Assembly: GCA_016165875.1 (NCBI GenBank)
Contig: JABBOT010000002.1
Span: 24,318,265-24,382,264, forward strand
Length of the DNA stretch: 64,000 bases
Origin: Acanthopleura granulata
Lineage: Eukaryota; Mollusca; Polyplacophora; Chitonida; Chitonidae
Reading direction: 5' to 3'
Shown: in pieces, positions 1 to 12,873 of the stretch
Numbering within the stretch: the first letter of the stretch is position 1
How the letters are laid out: every line of letters begins with the position of its first letter
Notes under the pieces: model-generated
Database searches by the model: none
What the model was told of the DNA's origin: nothing
What the model saw: only the letters and a program-made list of their open reading frames with translations
Position numbers and translations under genes: made by a program

Positions 1-1369
1 GCAGTTACAACAGTTACGCAAATTAAACTGGGTATGCAAATTGCTGAAATGTAGGTATTGATTGAAGAGGCCAAAATGCACAAGTATGTTCAAGTCACAA
101 TGATCATCTCTGCAGTGCTCAGTGGATTTCCTTCAGATAAGTCCAAAGATACAATAGTGACAAAATGCTTTTCATTTATGCAAATTAAGCCGATCAGTAT
201 GCAAACAAATGCAGAGATACACCTGAAAAGGCCTAAATGCACTTGAGTAACACTAGTAAGGTCACAATGATCACCTCATCAAAACTCCCTGAATTTCTAC
301 CATGTTAATTTCAAGATTACATAATAACATTGACTATGATACACATCATAAATTTTAAGTAGAAGACAGCTCATGACTAGGTACTGTTCCTCAAACACAT
401 CATAAAATTCTGTCTGGAATGTAAAAACCTGTTTGAAATTATATGAATTCATTGCTGAACTATCTTTGAAGTGTGGAGTATTGTGCTGCTGACTGGAGAT
501 CTGAAGGCCCCATGCTTTAAAGCTTATGAGTGATTGACCAATCAGAGAGCTAGGATATATCAGCTGTCTATAAGATGTGACGTAAATTTTCTGAGTTGTC
601 TGTCAGTGTACATGTAACATGTAATAACATAGGGACAGCACCTGGTTTTAATGTTATATGTTTTAATTTTAAAAAGTACACATGTGAACAACACTGCAGA
701 GTATTTCCAGACCATTGTGTTGTGACAGGAGTAAATTTCTTGATCATTTCTTGTTATATAGTGGCATGTATACTTAAGTTACAAATACAACCCTAGCAGC
801 TTACTACAGTCTTGGGTGACAAGAGTGTTCCACGCTTGGAACCATTACATTACAGCCGACACAGAATGGCTGCGTTTTATCCTAGGTGTTGGTGCACGGC
901 CGAATATCAGTTTCTGCTGTCATAGTAGCTGTTAGAAAAAATACTTTATCAAAATCAACATAATATAGTCCATCCTTTTTGGCAAACTTAACTTAGAACA
1001 TGAGCTGTCTTTCACTTTCATTTAAGAAAGCTCAGTGTGATGAATACAACTGTTACATGAATATGTATCTGTCCTATCTGCAACATTGCAGTTTCTTGAC
1101 ATCAAGATCATTGACCGACTTAAGGATTTTCACCCTACATGCATGTATGATATAAGAGTTGAATGGTCTTTTCTACAGTTGTATATTATGACCTGAATTC
1201 AATCCATTTTACATCATAGGCCGAGGAAATACATGTAGATTAGATCGAAGATGGATGAATGTTCATTGAAGTTCATTTTATAAACCAGCAGTGACAAATA
1301 CTGGTCTTACTGGTAATTTATCTGAACCCACTTTACTGTGATCGATGATGATGTTAAGGCATGGGTAAT
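1..1369. other. Non-coding, nothing recognised
   Basis: AT-rich sequence with only short open frames and no conserved motif seen. Confidence 0.6.
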
Positions 1370-1655
1370 CATATAGGGCAGGTGCTAGGATGTCATTAGG
1401 CTCAGGTGTATTATGATGCTTACTCCAAGGAGCTGATTTCATATATGATAACTGTGCTTTAAACCTGAGGCTGACTATTTTTGCAGAGGCATATTGTGTA
1501 CAGAAACTTTGCTATGAGGATCAGGCATTAGACCTAAGGTTGTATTGTGATGAGCATGTGTGTGTTTACTTGAGGATGTGTTATTAAGGATGTGCTTGGT
1601 ATATCTGAAGTAATTAGGCAGATTTAGTACACTGTGTACCTGAGGCCGTGCTATG
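1370..1655. repeat. Degenerate upstream margin of the 67-bp array
   Basis: Weak echoes of the unit recur (ctgaggctgac, acttgaggatgtgtta, gtacactgtgtacctgaggc at about 1628-1647). They stop where the SINE copy begins, suggesting the array once extended through here. Confidence 0.5.
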
Positions 1656-1945
1656 CGAAAAGGGTGCAGGATCAATCCCGGGTGGGACCATATCAAAGAC
1701 GTTTAAATGTTACTTGTTGCTGCCTAGCTTGGCGCTCAGCACTGAGAGGCTAGAGCAAGGAAACAGGGCTGGTTGCCTCGGTGTCAGTATAATGTGACTG
1801 GGTGGGGTGTCATGTCTGGTGTCGTAGGCATGGTGCTTCAGTGGCAGCATAAATTCACCCTCCTACCAGAAAAAACAGTATACATGTATATACATTCATG
1901 CTAAGGACTCCTTCATCATCGTATAACTGAAAAATTGTTAATTGA
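1656..1945 (+). mobile_element. SINE family A, copy 1 (5' truncated)
   Basis: It holds a B-box-like gcaggatcaatcccggg, then the family core ttgttgctgcctagcttggc and gcaaggaaacagggctggtt, ggtgtcagtataatgtgact, and a tail acagtatacatgtatataca ..gactgaaaaattg-like. The same core is present near 47.6 and 63.66 kb in the same orientation. Confidence 0.8.
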
Positions 1946-2005
1946 AAAAATAGCATCCGTACATTCTTGATGTACATAACTTGTAATGGAGACTACATGT
2001 ACATT

Positions 2006-2600
2006 GTGTACCTGAGGATATGTTATGTGTCAAGTGTACTTGACATACCAGAGGGTGTTACAGAAAGTACACAGTGTAACTGAGGCTGTGCTGTGTGTGA
2101 CGGGAACTGATGTACATGAGGTTGTTATGCACAGTACACGGTTTACCTGAGGCTGTGTTATGTGTGAAGGATACTGACATACATAGGTTGTTATGGACAG
2201 TACACGGTGTACCTGAGGCTGTGTTATGATTGAAGGATACTGACATACATAGGTTGTTATGGACAGTACACAGTGTTCCTGAGGCTGTGTTATGTGTGAA
2301 GGGTACTGATATACATGAGGTTGTTGTGGACAGTACACAGTGTACCTGAGGCTGTGTTATGTGTGTACACAGTGTACCTGAGGCTGTTTTATGTGTGAAG
2401 GATACTGATACACATGAGGTTGTTATGGACAGTACACAGTGCAGCTGGAGTGGTGTTATGATTGAAGGGTACTGATATACATGAGGTTGTTGTGGACAGT
2501 ACACAGTGTTCCCGAGGCTGTGTTATATGTGTACACTGTGTACCTGGGACAATGTTATGTGTAAAGGGTACTCCACATCCAAGGTTTTAATGCAGAGTAC
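2006..2600. repeat. 67-bp minisatellite, about nine units
   Basis: The unit starts gtgtacctgaggctgtgtta and then reads tgtgtgaaggatactgatatacatgagg..gacagtacaca. Units start near 2006, 2074, 2140, 2206, 2272, 2339, 2371, 2438 and 2505. Two of them (2339 and 2505) are half-length, about 32 bp. Divergence rises toward both ends. Minus-strand ORFs of 102 and 148 codons here are artefacts of the repeat. Confidence 0.92.
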
Positions 2601-3433
2601 TCTACCTCTGCCTGTAGACTGTGAACCTATGCCACATGATGCATATAGATTTGATGGACTGTACACTGAATACCTGAAAGCCAGAGCTGTACAATGAGGG
2701 GTGTGGTGTGTGGGATGGACTTGTTGTGACCAGCACACTTTTGTACTTGACAACTTGTACTGTATGTGTACTAGGAAGAATACATTACACCTGTATCTGT
2801 GTCTACAGCAGCAATCTCATATCACACAGAGCAACCAAATGTTAGAAGTCTGTTTGCAAGTATTTCAGGTATACCTGAGATGTCTGTACAGTGCTAAGTT
2901 GTAGAATGTAACAGTATGTTCCGGTATATACCAAAGGTGAGAGACAGTGTTGGTATAGGGGTGCCAGCAGCTGACTGGGCGCGTGGGTGGACCTACTGAG
3001 GCCCACCGAGAGAGAAGTATGGCAATTATCAGGGTAAAATTCCAGGGGAATTAGCCATAGGTTGGTCAGTGGTGGGCTTATATCTGTACAGAACCTAGAC
3101 TGATATTCAGGCCAAACCTTTTGTTAAGGGTTGGGTGCATTTGTAAACCATGACAGTGATTCAAATGTAAACATCACTATCCAGAAAGTATCCATGTTTC
3201 TGCCAGTGGCTAGTATGCTTACATACTTGCACATGAACGTTTCTAGTGTTCCTTTTTATCTTGCAGTGTCTCTGTAGATTTATGATTACTTTCAATTACC
3301 TACAAGTGCACAGAAATTTTTTTTAAAATGATGTTTGCTGCAATAATATAGTGTAGTAATCCAGTATGGTAATACTATTAATAACTAAGAGAGCTCTATA
3401 ATAATAATATAATTGCATACTTTATATCAAGGT
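2601..3433. other. Non-coding, fading minisatellite echoes then plain sequence
   Basis: gtacactgaatacctgaaag near 2660 echoes the 67-bp unit; beyond about 2900 nothing is recognised. Confidence 0.5.
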
Positions 3434-3521
3434 ACATATTGATATGGTGGCATTACATATTGATATGGTGGCATTTCATATTGATATGGTGGCATTACAT
3501 ATTGATATGGTGGCATTACAT
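3434..3521. repeat. 21-bp tandem repeat, four units
   Basis: Unit acatattgatatggtggcat t, four near-identical copies; the third junction has ttcat in place of ttacat. Confidence 0.95.
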
Positions 3522-4487
3522 GCACTTGTCCGCATATGATGCAAACATCAGATAAATAGTACCCAGGTAATTGCACGCTGAATTTTCTGAATCTCGATTC
3601 AAGAACTCGTAACAGCTGTAACAGTGAGAGAAAAAAAAAGAATATTTTCCAACAGACTTCGATACTATAACACTTTTCTTAGCAAATCTAAAATCCCATT
3701 TTTCAGTAGTTTGGCGAGCTTAAGAGAAATGTGAAATTCTCCTCTGCCTTAAAATAATTTTATGAGAACAAGTGAAAAAGTGCTGTACAGCATTAGTATA
3801 TCCAAGTCAATTAGACATACATGTACAAAAAAAGTAATGGAACATAGGCCAAGAGATTTTAGGTCTTGTAATTATTATCTTATAATAATAAATGACATGC
3901 GTACATCCTTGTAAATGTTTATGTATCTGCATATATGTGCCTGAATTACTTGTGATTAGCTTATGATTAACACTGGTAGAATGTAATTTTGCAGTTAATT
4001 TCATTTAGAATGTCTTGACCTAAATTGATGAAGTATTCATCTCTGTGATAACTACGGCCTATTTTAAGGTTGGGCTGATGTACATGTACTTCAGGCTAAA
4101 TTGGATCCTGAGTGTCCAGCTGTCTTACTCCAAACCAGCCCTAGGGTATGTGTAGTATGAAACAAGCCTGTTAATTCTCCGAACCCTGTTTCTAATAACT
4201 GCCTTTGGAACTCCCACTTGTGTGTCACCTATCAGAGTAAGTTATTTACTATCCCTGACCATTCTTTGCTGCACAGGATAGTCCTCACACCTCTCCGACA
4301 TAACCCTAGTTGATCCCTTTGATGTGTACAACATGCTTCATTGGCAAGTAAGAGAGCTCATCAATCATTGTACAAGACAAACATTTGCATAAAGCTATAC
4401 AATTAGAGAAGGCTTTACTTGAATTTTAAAATCTTCATCTTTTAGGTCAAAAGGTCGAAGACCTGTAGAGGTTATGTATTAGTGGGT
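3522..4487. other. Non-coding, nothing recognised
   Basis: No gene, repeat or motif supported. Confidence 0.6.
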
Positions 4488-5300
4488 TCTCCAGTGTCCA
4501 TCCGTCTGTCTGTTCACATTTCCTTCAAAACACTATTCCTACATTTTTTGTCCGATTTCAGTAAAGCTTGGGCCAAGTGTAGACACATAATTTCGTAGTA
4601 TTAGTTTCCATAATACATAACGCATTCCCACAGAGAACATGTAAGCATTTTCAAAATACTACTTTTGTAGTTTTTGTCCAATTTCAGTGAAACTTAGTTG
4701 AAGTGTAGACGGCATCAAGATAATTCATAGTATTTTCCATTTTGGTGATCATGTTGTCCGTCTGTCTGTGTGTTCATCCACCATTTTAACATTTCTTTCA
4801 AACTTTACTCCTGGTTGCGTCCAATTCCAATGAAACATGCATGGTTGAAATGTACACTGCATCAAGATACATAATTTGCAGTATTGATTTTTAATTTCAG
4901 TAATCAGTTTTGCGTCTGTCTGGTCATCCAGTATAAGTTAACATATCTTTCAATGCACTATTAGCAGTTTTGTTTTCAATGAAAATTGGTTTAAGTGTAG
5001 ATTACATCAAAATACATAAATCTTAGTAACGATTTTCCATTTCGACGATCGGTTAACGGCCGTCCGTCTAGCTGTCTGGCTGTGTGGTCATACTGCATAT
5101 GTTAACAATTCTTTTAACATGGTATTAATTATTATTACACTTATTGTCCAATTTCAACAAAAATTGGTACAAGTGAATCAAGATATATATCTTGTTGTAT
5201 TAATTTTGATTGTCCATTGTTCGCAGTACATGAACATATATAATTTTGCAATCGACTCCATGATCATTTTGTCCCAACCAGCAGGGTTACTGTCTTATTA
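4488..5300. repeat. Degenerate tandem array, four to five units of roughly 170-200 bp
   Basis: Recurring order: gtccatccgtctgtctgttc-like, taacatttctttcaaa-like, ttttgtccaatttcagtgaa acttgg-like, agtgtagac..catcaagatacataa, and ttttccatttcggtgatc. Anchors recur near 4495, 4670, 4755, 4915, 5060 and 5150, with indels. Confidence 0.75.
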
Positions 5301-7935
5301 GAGACTCTGGTTTTTTAATTTGTTTCCTAATTAGACATACACATAATATGTGCATGTATATTAAGATACCATACAAATATACATTTTATATATATTTAAT
5401 ATCTGTAATTATGCACATGTGTGTTTAGTGTAAAGCATATATATGCATATCTCAGTGTGCACAGGTTGAAAACTTGCATTCCAAATCAAACTTGCATGTA
5501 GGATACCTGCATGCGAACAGTTATCTTAACTAGCCCAGGGAGAAAGTGAAAATGTTTAGCTGCTAAATGTGCAAATAAACACCAGTAGTATTTCCTTGAT
5601 AGTACATGTAAATACCTACAGCAGAGTTATCTTAGGTTACATAGCTGTACTACATATACATGTAGTCACATGTTCACACTTTGGTCATGCTTGTAATCAG
5701 TGCCCACTGTACCTGCATATATTGATTTTAGTGACTATAATGGTGATGGTCTGTACAGGGTTAATAGTTATTTGATCTGTGATAATGTGAGCGCATACCA
5801 TTTTGAATGAATGATTATGGCTTAATGTCACTTCCGCAGTTTTGAAGTGCATTCGCCTAAAAAAACTGCACCCGAAGTAAATCTGACTCCAGGGTTTACA
5901 AATAAAATTTTTTAAGTATGATGGTTCTGATGAGCCTTTAAACAAAGAAAATGTTTTTTTCCTTCAAATGGTTTTAAGTGTATCTGGTTGTATAAGGAAG
6001 CAGTGCAGTCTAGTTAGTCTAGCCTGAGAGAATTCACATATATGCTCAGAGGGCAGGTTAAATTTCTGAAAATTGGATTACCTTAACTTTGTGAAGGAGG
6101 AAGTTTTATCGCAGGTACAGGCAATGAAAGACAAATGTATTCAGGACCTGAATGTGTGTGTAAGTTTGGTGAGAATTAGAGATAATTTGCCTTCCAGTAG
6201 CCTTTATTGGGTATTTGTCTTAGAATTTGGTTATAATTGAGTGTAGGTGAGTCACATTGTCTTCTGAAGCATGCATGCATTTTGACTCATTTGTCAATTT
6301 ATGTTCACAGCATACAAGACACATTACATGTGCATGCATCAGTACTTGGCCCATTTAACATAAATAGCTGGTGATTCAGGCAAACATTTATCTGTCAGCC
6401 TTTAAAAGATTTGTATTTGTTTTATTTCATGGCCTTGTTGTTCTGTGAGGGAATGTATCATGGCTGTATGTCTTGAAGATCTCTTGGCCAGTTTTGGCCT
6501 CTGTCTAAACACTGTCACAATCAACATGCAGCCGCTTACAGTCCCTATCCGGTTTCACAAAAGCTGCAGCTAAAAGTTTATTCTTCCTGCAGAAAAGAAA
6601 AGAGGATCGTATCTCCTTTATTTTTACAATCTTAGCTAAGAAAGCTTCAGTTTTCAGGGATAGTATTTTATTTTTGTTTGTCTAATGAGGTGGCTGGGGG
6701 TGATTTTGCACTCTTGACATTTGCTAGAAAATGCGATGACTATAAGAGTTCCTCAAGGTGGCGGTAAATAAACAGACTGAGTGAAGGAAAATAGTGGCCT
6801 GTGTCTGTATAAATACACCAACCTGTTACACCATCTCACCTCAAACATTTGTCAAAGTTACGTACATTATTCAAAAGTAATTTCTTTTCAGTGTAGAAAA
6901 ATTTGTCGTGATGAAGGTGATAATAGCCTTCATGATGACACAATCAAGTGGCTTAATTTTGAAATGAATTTATTAATGAGACATATTTCAAATGTTGTTT
7001 GATATGGCAACATGTGTAATTGGATGAAATACAAGTATTCGAAGACCTATAACATTGTATGATAAATCAGACAGTCATATTTTCTTGATGTAATAGAAAA
7101 CAAATGTTCTGCTCTTGTTTGGTTGAAGTAGATGAAATTTCACAGAGAGTTTTTAATTCAGTATTGTATTTTTAAGTAGGTATATAATTAAGGAAACAGT
7201 TATTGGAACCTTTTATTTTTAATTTATTTCTTTCCCTTACTATTTTTGGGTACAGTTCTTTGTTGAAATTTTACATACATGTACATTTTCTTCTGCAGTG
7301 GTTATTAAGTAAACCTCTGTATAATAATGTGGTAAAACCAGGAAGCTTGCACATGGCTTGCCAGATTTACATGGCAAGAGGTCAAACATGCATTTAAGTG
7401 TAAAGTTTAAATAGATGATTTTATTTTTGTCTCATAGCTGTGTATACAAAATGTTTAATTGTGACAAACATTTGTCATGATCAATTAATTTCCCTGTAAT
7501 AAACAGGCCTGTGGTGGTTTTAATCCTTACATTTACATGTAAGTGTATAAAATTTCCATAAAACAACAGCATGCATTTAAAAATGAAAATGCTGATTTTG
7601 TTTTCCACATGTATTTTAAGCTAAACAGAAAGTTCAGTCATACAGTTATATATACCTGTAATTTTTAGAATGACGTTTTATAACTTCGATTCAGTTTTTT
7701 TTTTTTTTGTATTTAAATATTGTTATTATTTAAACATTATGAAGACCAGTTTAAGGTTTGAGCGTAAGAGAGATCTGTTGGCTCAGGCACTTCTCTTATT
7801 TTACAGGTGTATGTCTTGTCGGTTTTCTGTGAAAGTGAATTGGAAGGTGCATTAACATTCAAGTATTGTTTGTTGTGAGCAGTCACCATTTTAGCTAACC
7901 TGTACTAAGTACAGACATAGCTTATGTTGTACCCT
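5301..7935. other. Non-coding, AT-rich
   Basis: Only short spurious open frames and a T11 run near 7687 were seen. Confidence 0.6.
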
Positions 7936-8750
7936 GATCTTTGGTGTTGGCGTCAAATAACAAGGAGAGTAATGTTAAACAATTGTTAGGGGTGGTCTCT
8001 TAAAAAGTACTGCATGCATGGAACTCAGGGTCAGGATATTCCATCATTGATTCTGTGTGTGTGTATTAAATACCGTAAATTAACGAATTCCTCAATTAGT
8101 ATACTATTTAATAGAATCTGCATTAAACAAAATGTTAGGGGTGGCATCTTAAAAAGTACTACATGTATGGAACTCAGGGTTGCACACATGTAGAGAACAA
8201 TTACGTGAGGGGAATATTCCATTGTTGACTCTGTGTGTGCATATTCAGTATCGCTGTGAGTTCAAGACCAGCTCATGCTGGCTTCTGCTCCAGTTGTACA
8301 TGGGAGGGTCTGCCAGCCATTTACAAATGATCGTGCGTTTTCCTCGGGCTCTGCCTGGTTTCCTCCCACCATAATGATGGCCACTGTGGTATAAGTGAAA
8401 TATTCTTGAGTTTGGCCTATGGGGATATTTCATAGTTGATTCTGTGTGCGCATATTAAATACCCTAAATTTCTGAATTTCTGACTTAATGTATGGCATAT
8501 CAGAGTCTGTGTTAAGCAAAATGCTAGTAGTAGTGTCTTAAAAAATACTACATGAATTGAGCTTTGCACACAATTAGAGCACAATAACATAAGGGGGATC
8601 TTCCATCAGTTATGCCTTATGTTCATGTCAGTTACCATAAATTACAAATTTCACCCTCAGGCGCCCAGTAACAGGGAGAGCAAAGTGCAATAAAATGTAT
8701 CTTAAAAAACTACTACATGTATTGAGCTTAGCTAATGTTGTGGGTTTCTC
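7936..8750. repeat. Degenerate ~170-bp tandem array interrupted by a SINE
   Basis: aatgttaggggtggcatctt aaaaagtactacatg..ggaactcagg recurs near 7977, 8130, 8518 and 8690. Each is followed by a ..ttccatcattgattctgtgt g..attaaatacc segment. A family-B SINE occupies about 8246-8432, inside the second unit. Confidence 0.82.
8246..8432 (+). mobile_element. SINE family B, copy 1
   Basis: It begins at the B-box-like gtgagttcaagaccagctca and continues through tcctcgggctctgcctggtt tcctcccaccataatg and gtataagtgaaatattcttg. The A-box end is missing. It splits one unit of a ~170-bp tandem array. Confidence 0.85.
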
Positions 8751-10800
8751 TCAAAAATTACCCCATTCACAAGTTTGTTATGCACTTTCACAAGTGTATT
8801 AATTTTAATTATCTACCTCATCAACATTTATTTGTTACTATCTCACCATCTATCACCTACAGGCGAGCTCTTTGGTAGCCGTGCATTCACTTCTAAGTTG
8901 TCTTGGGCATTGATTTTGTGATTAGAATTTTCCTTCATTCTGTTGGGTGACAAAGATTATCTGGTATACATGTGGAAATTGAAATGAATAATTTCTTAAT
9001 CCATTTATCTTTGTGTAAAATTGCAAATTATACATGTAGCCCAGTTTACGAAGAGCAAATTGGATTGATTTTAATCAACTACTACAGGTCATATGGAATG
9101 GACTTTTGTCTGCATCCATTTGACGATTCAGTATTAGTACATTGTAACTTCAAATTAAACCATGTGAATGCAGGTTGTGCGAAAATGGTTAAGAAAGTGT
9201 TCATTGTAGGTAGGTATAACATGTTCCTACGCCTGGCAGTTTCATGTATATATACATATATATATATATATACGTATGTATTTACTGTTACTGTAGTCAG
9301 AACCATTCACTTAGTATATGAATGATTACATGTGCAAGTATGAACTAGGCAGTGTTGAGTGTCTACTGTCATGGCTGTAGGGATAAAGGGTGGAGAAGGT
9401 GGAGGGTATTTTGGGAAGGAATTGTTGATGATTAAAACTGTCTTCATTCCGTTTGACCATGTTTATTAGAAATGAAAGGTTAGGGTCTGACTCAGTGTTG
9501 CCAACATTCCCATTTTGTAACATCTGGAAGGCATAGTTTGCATTAGAGCATCAGTACAATGACGTAGATAGAAGCACAACACCGGTCTGTGTACCTCTGA
9601 GGCCTTTGTGTGCATTCTCCTTCATTGTAGCAGTCTGCAGTCTAAACATGATCATTGACAGTGATGAGGCCAAGAAGTTTTCAAATAAGCAGTGGGGAGT
9701 CTGTTTTCTTAGCATTTAAGATGATATGGCATATAATGCATCTACATGTTGTCCTTTGGAGAGAAAAGTTGAATTTTATTAGGCCTTGGTTGTGATCAAG
9801 GTTCAACAGTTTATGTCTGACTAGGGTTGCAATTAACAAGTCCATGATGTGCTTGCAGATCTATCTGATTGAATTGGAAACTTGTACAGGTTTGAGAGTC
9901 CACACACTATGACTTGCCTTTGGTACATCCACCATTGTGTGATGGTGTTTGTAATTGGTTCACACAATTCATGTATAAACCATCAGGGATTAAGGTTGTG
10001 AGTAAGGCATTCCAGTTGTATTTCATAAAGTGAGATATTTTCAACTGCCACATTCCACTCCAACCTTAGTTTGATAATATGGAATAATAAATAAAAGAAA
10101 AACAACTAAATAAGGAACGTGATTTATGCTCTGGTGCTTTATTTCAGTGCATCGGTAATTCATGTATCAGTTTTGACTTGGCTAATCACCCGAAGGAGAG
10201 TATGGAAGCTGGTAACATAGGAAATGCCCTTTACAGCACTAAATGGTGTGGGTGTTAGTAGGTTATGTTTTCATATTCTTAGTTATTAAAATATTGGCCA
10301 CCATATGTTTAGGATAGTTGTGGCACATGATGACTGAAATCTGATCATTTTGACCCTTGACAGCAGACAAATAAGCCCCAGTGTAATTTACACTTCTTGA
10401 GCTAAATTTCCTTCTGCTGGCTTAATCATTACAGATGACTCATCAAGTAAAGAGTGGCTTTTGAGAAGTGAGCATATTGTTCACCTGTGGAATTAATATT
10501 GCACACCTGTCAAGAAGATTTAGATGGACAGATAATAATCCAGCTAGATACATGTTTATCTACCCTACATCTCTCCATTTACATGTGGGAAAGATGTGAA
10601 GTACTGCATGTACAGTGTAGACTGTAATTGTTTTACTGGGAACCAAGTTCTGGTTTATTTGTGTGTTAAGCAGGATGTGAGCATTCACATATTTACTTAT
10701 AATGGGTTGTCAGATTGCATCATATTTTATCAGACAATCCAGATATTTGATACATACATGTATTTTGTAAATACTGAACACTTTCTATTTTATATTGTAG
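8751..10800. other. Non-coding sequence ahead of the candidate microexon
   Basis: This is intron or upstream sequence of MRTF. A 117-codon frame at 8972-9325 runs through the TA repeat and is not credible as coding. Confidence 0.55.
9249..9276. repeat. (TA)n microsatellite
   Basis: An almost pure alternating ta run with one c interruption near its end. Confidence 0.9.
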
Positions 10801-10827
10801 GCCTGTCTGCTGCCCCCTCAGCTGCCG
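10801..10827 (+). CDS. MRTF: Candidate 27-nt MRTF microexon (LSAAPS-type peptide)
   Basis: A pyrimidine-rich tract and tag precede 10801, and a textbook GTAAGT donor starts at 10828. The 27 nt enter in phase 1 and leave in phase 1, reading (x)-L-S-A-A-P-S-A-A-(g). The trailing g completes a GAT Asp codon with the first two bases of exon 37818-38045. As I recall it, the long form of vertebrate MRTF-A carries an LSAAPS-like stretch N-terminal to RPEL1, which would fit this position. The weak points are the 27-kb intron that follows, the very short length and the missing upstream partner exon. Phase agreement alone has a one-in-three chance of being coincidental. Confidence 0.5.
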
Positions 10828-11314
10828 GTAAGTCATTTTCTGCATATTTTTCAGCTTCAGGCTTCATTTAATATTGCCAGACTATTAGTTGTCTCCCCTT
10901 ACAAGGTGAATCAACCCTCGTCCGTTGATATCACAAAGGGTGTTTTACATACAGCATGTTACCAGTCAGCTAGAGGATGAAAGTTTTCCTCACAGAAGGC
11001 CCATGTTTGAACCATATATTGCTTTTGAAAATGTACATATAAATGTATTTTGGTCTGTTCACAAGTGTTAAATTGGCAGGACCACGTACTAGTAATTTTA
11101 TTTGTTCTGATTGAGATTCTTTCTGATGGAAAGATTATTACGTACTTCCAGGCTTACCCTGATTCTTCAACCTTTTCAACCACCTCTGCAGCCAATATTT
11201 TGAAATATTCTGACAGAAATCTGGGGTGTAGAGAAATATTTTGCACAGTTTTATGTAGCTTGCATCTTTAATCACAAATTCCACTGAAAAAAGTGCTTTA
11301 GTGGTTGAAAATAG

Positions 11315-12423
11315 TTGTTGAAAAGGTTGAAGATTTACAGTAGGTGGCTTCTTCCACTACTGAAAGTTTACAAAAGAGATGTTATCTTGAGTTTTGTTTT
11401 GAGGAAAGACCTTGCAAAAAGGAAGTTATGGGGAGTGAAAAGATCATTAAAAACTGTGTCTGAAAATACCTTCACTGAATTTTTTAGATTTTTTTTTTCA
11501 CCAATATAAACAAAATGTTTTGACTGTTTTGATTATTTCATGGACGAAATTGATGATGTGGTTCACCAGTGGCGTCACGCCGCCTTTTCTATGGCCCTAA
11601 AGCAGAAATTTAATGTCATATTAGCATTTTCATACATCGGCAAACATTACAAGAGTACTCTTCACAACACCTTTGTCCAGAGCTGAATGTAAAGGTGTAC
11701 AAAAAATTGTATGACCTCAAAGGTGAACCACATTGTCAATATGGTCCATAAAGCCCACCATGCAATCAAAACATTTGACGGGGGTGGTGAAAGAAAATAT
11801 AAGAAAGAGATGTACTGTCTGACCATTTCCACCATAAGAAAGGTGTTCAAAAAAGTCATTCTGCACAAGTGTGAAAGTATTCTGAGAGCTAAAATATATG
11901 CATGTCTTTAGTACTGTTTATTCTGCTTCCTACCGGACAGACATGAGTATCTTAAAACGGCACAGGAGCAGGGCATTCACATTGGAAAGCTGAACTTCAT
12001 AACAGCGTGTGCATTGCTAAGCACCCCAGGTGTCAGCCATCATGGTGTCACCTCATTTTGAGGGAGGCTGTGATGTGTGTTGCATGCAACCTATCGTATG
12101 TGCATGTAAAAGTCAACAGTTGATCAGGTAATCAGGCGGGATGGAAACACTTCAGTCTCAAATAAAAATTATGCTAAAAGTGTTCATCAGCTGAATAAAC
12201 CTGAACAGAATGAACAGCTCTCTTGAATAACGTGAACAGTCCCCACTGCAAGGAGTATGGAAGTGTGTGTGATAATTGCTATCACTGATACTACAGCAGT
12301 GAGGAATAATGAAGTGTGGCCAAAGATTGCAGTTGTTGATTTGTTGACAGGAAGAAGAAAACAAAAAGTTGGAAGGGCAGACAAAAAAGTCAATGCCAGC
12401 TTGATGATTTATACCTTCCCATA
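11315..12423 (+). pseudogene. Decayed protein-coding block in the putative giant intron, + strand
   Basis: The reading 11315-11509 is open and basic. An ATG frame at 11540-11686 gives 48 globular-looking codons. The +1 frame carries on at about 11682-11750. The first frame then resumes at 11711 and continues to 12060 with only one TAG (11909-11911). A further ATG frame covers 12257 to about 12424. The steady direction, the near-continuity across shifts and the raised CpG suggest an old coding sequence rather than random ORFs. The family is not recognised. Confidence 0.38.
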
Positions 12424-12873
12424 ATTATCAGTTACATTACTATCCATGTACTTTCTTGATAAAGAAACTTTCTTCTTTGGCAAGATTCATACGTGTGAAT
12501 CACAAAAAATAATTGTAAATAACCATTTAGTAAATTTAGCTGTTAAGGGCACTGTAATCTGTTAATGTGCTCTTGGTATATGCATGTACATTGCATTTAT
12601 GTCAGTGTGCAGACATGTATTTTTTAGCAAGGCTGAAAACCACAATCAAATAAACGTGCATTTCTGAGTTGTGTGTCCTTGAGAATGTTTTTGGCCTAGA
12701 TTACATGAACTGGTACTGGCAAAGAACTGCAAGCGCACATGCCACAATGGAATTGTCTTAACACAAAACATACTTTCTTTCCTTACTTTCTACAGCGTTC
12801 CTGCAGCTATTCTTGGATATCTACATCTATAGAAGTGTGTACTAGGTAATGGCAGTCGACTCATTACTTGCCT

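Noticed and set aside
2030..2504. Minus-strand ORFs of 102 and 148 codons
   Set aside because: They are repeats of the 67-bp minisatellite read in two frames; the peptide simply repeats with the unit.
8972..9325. Plus-strand 117-codon ORF
   Set aside because: Its end is translated TA microsatellite; no conserved motif.
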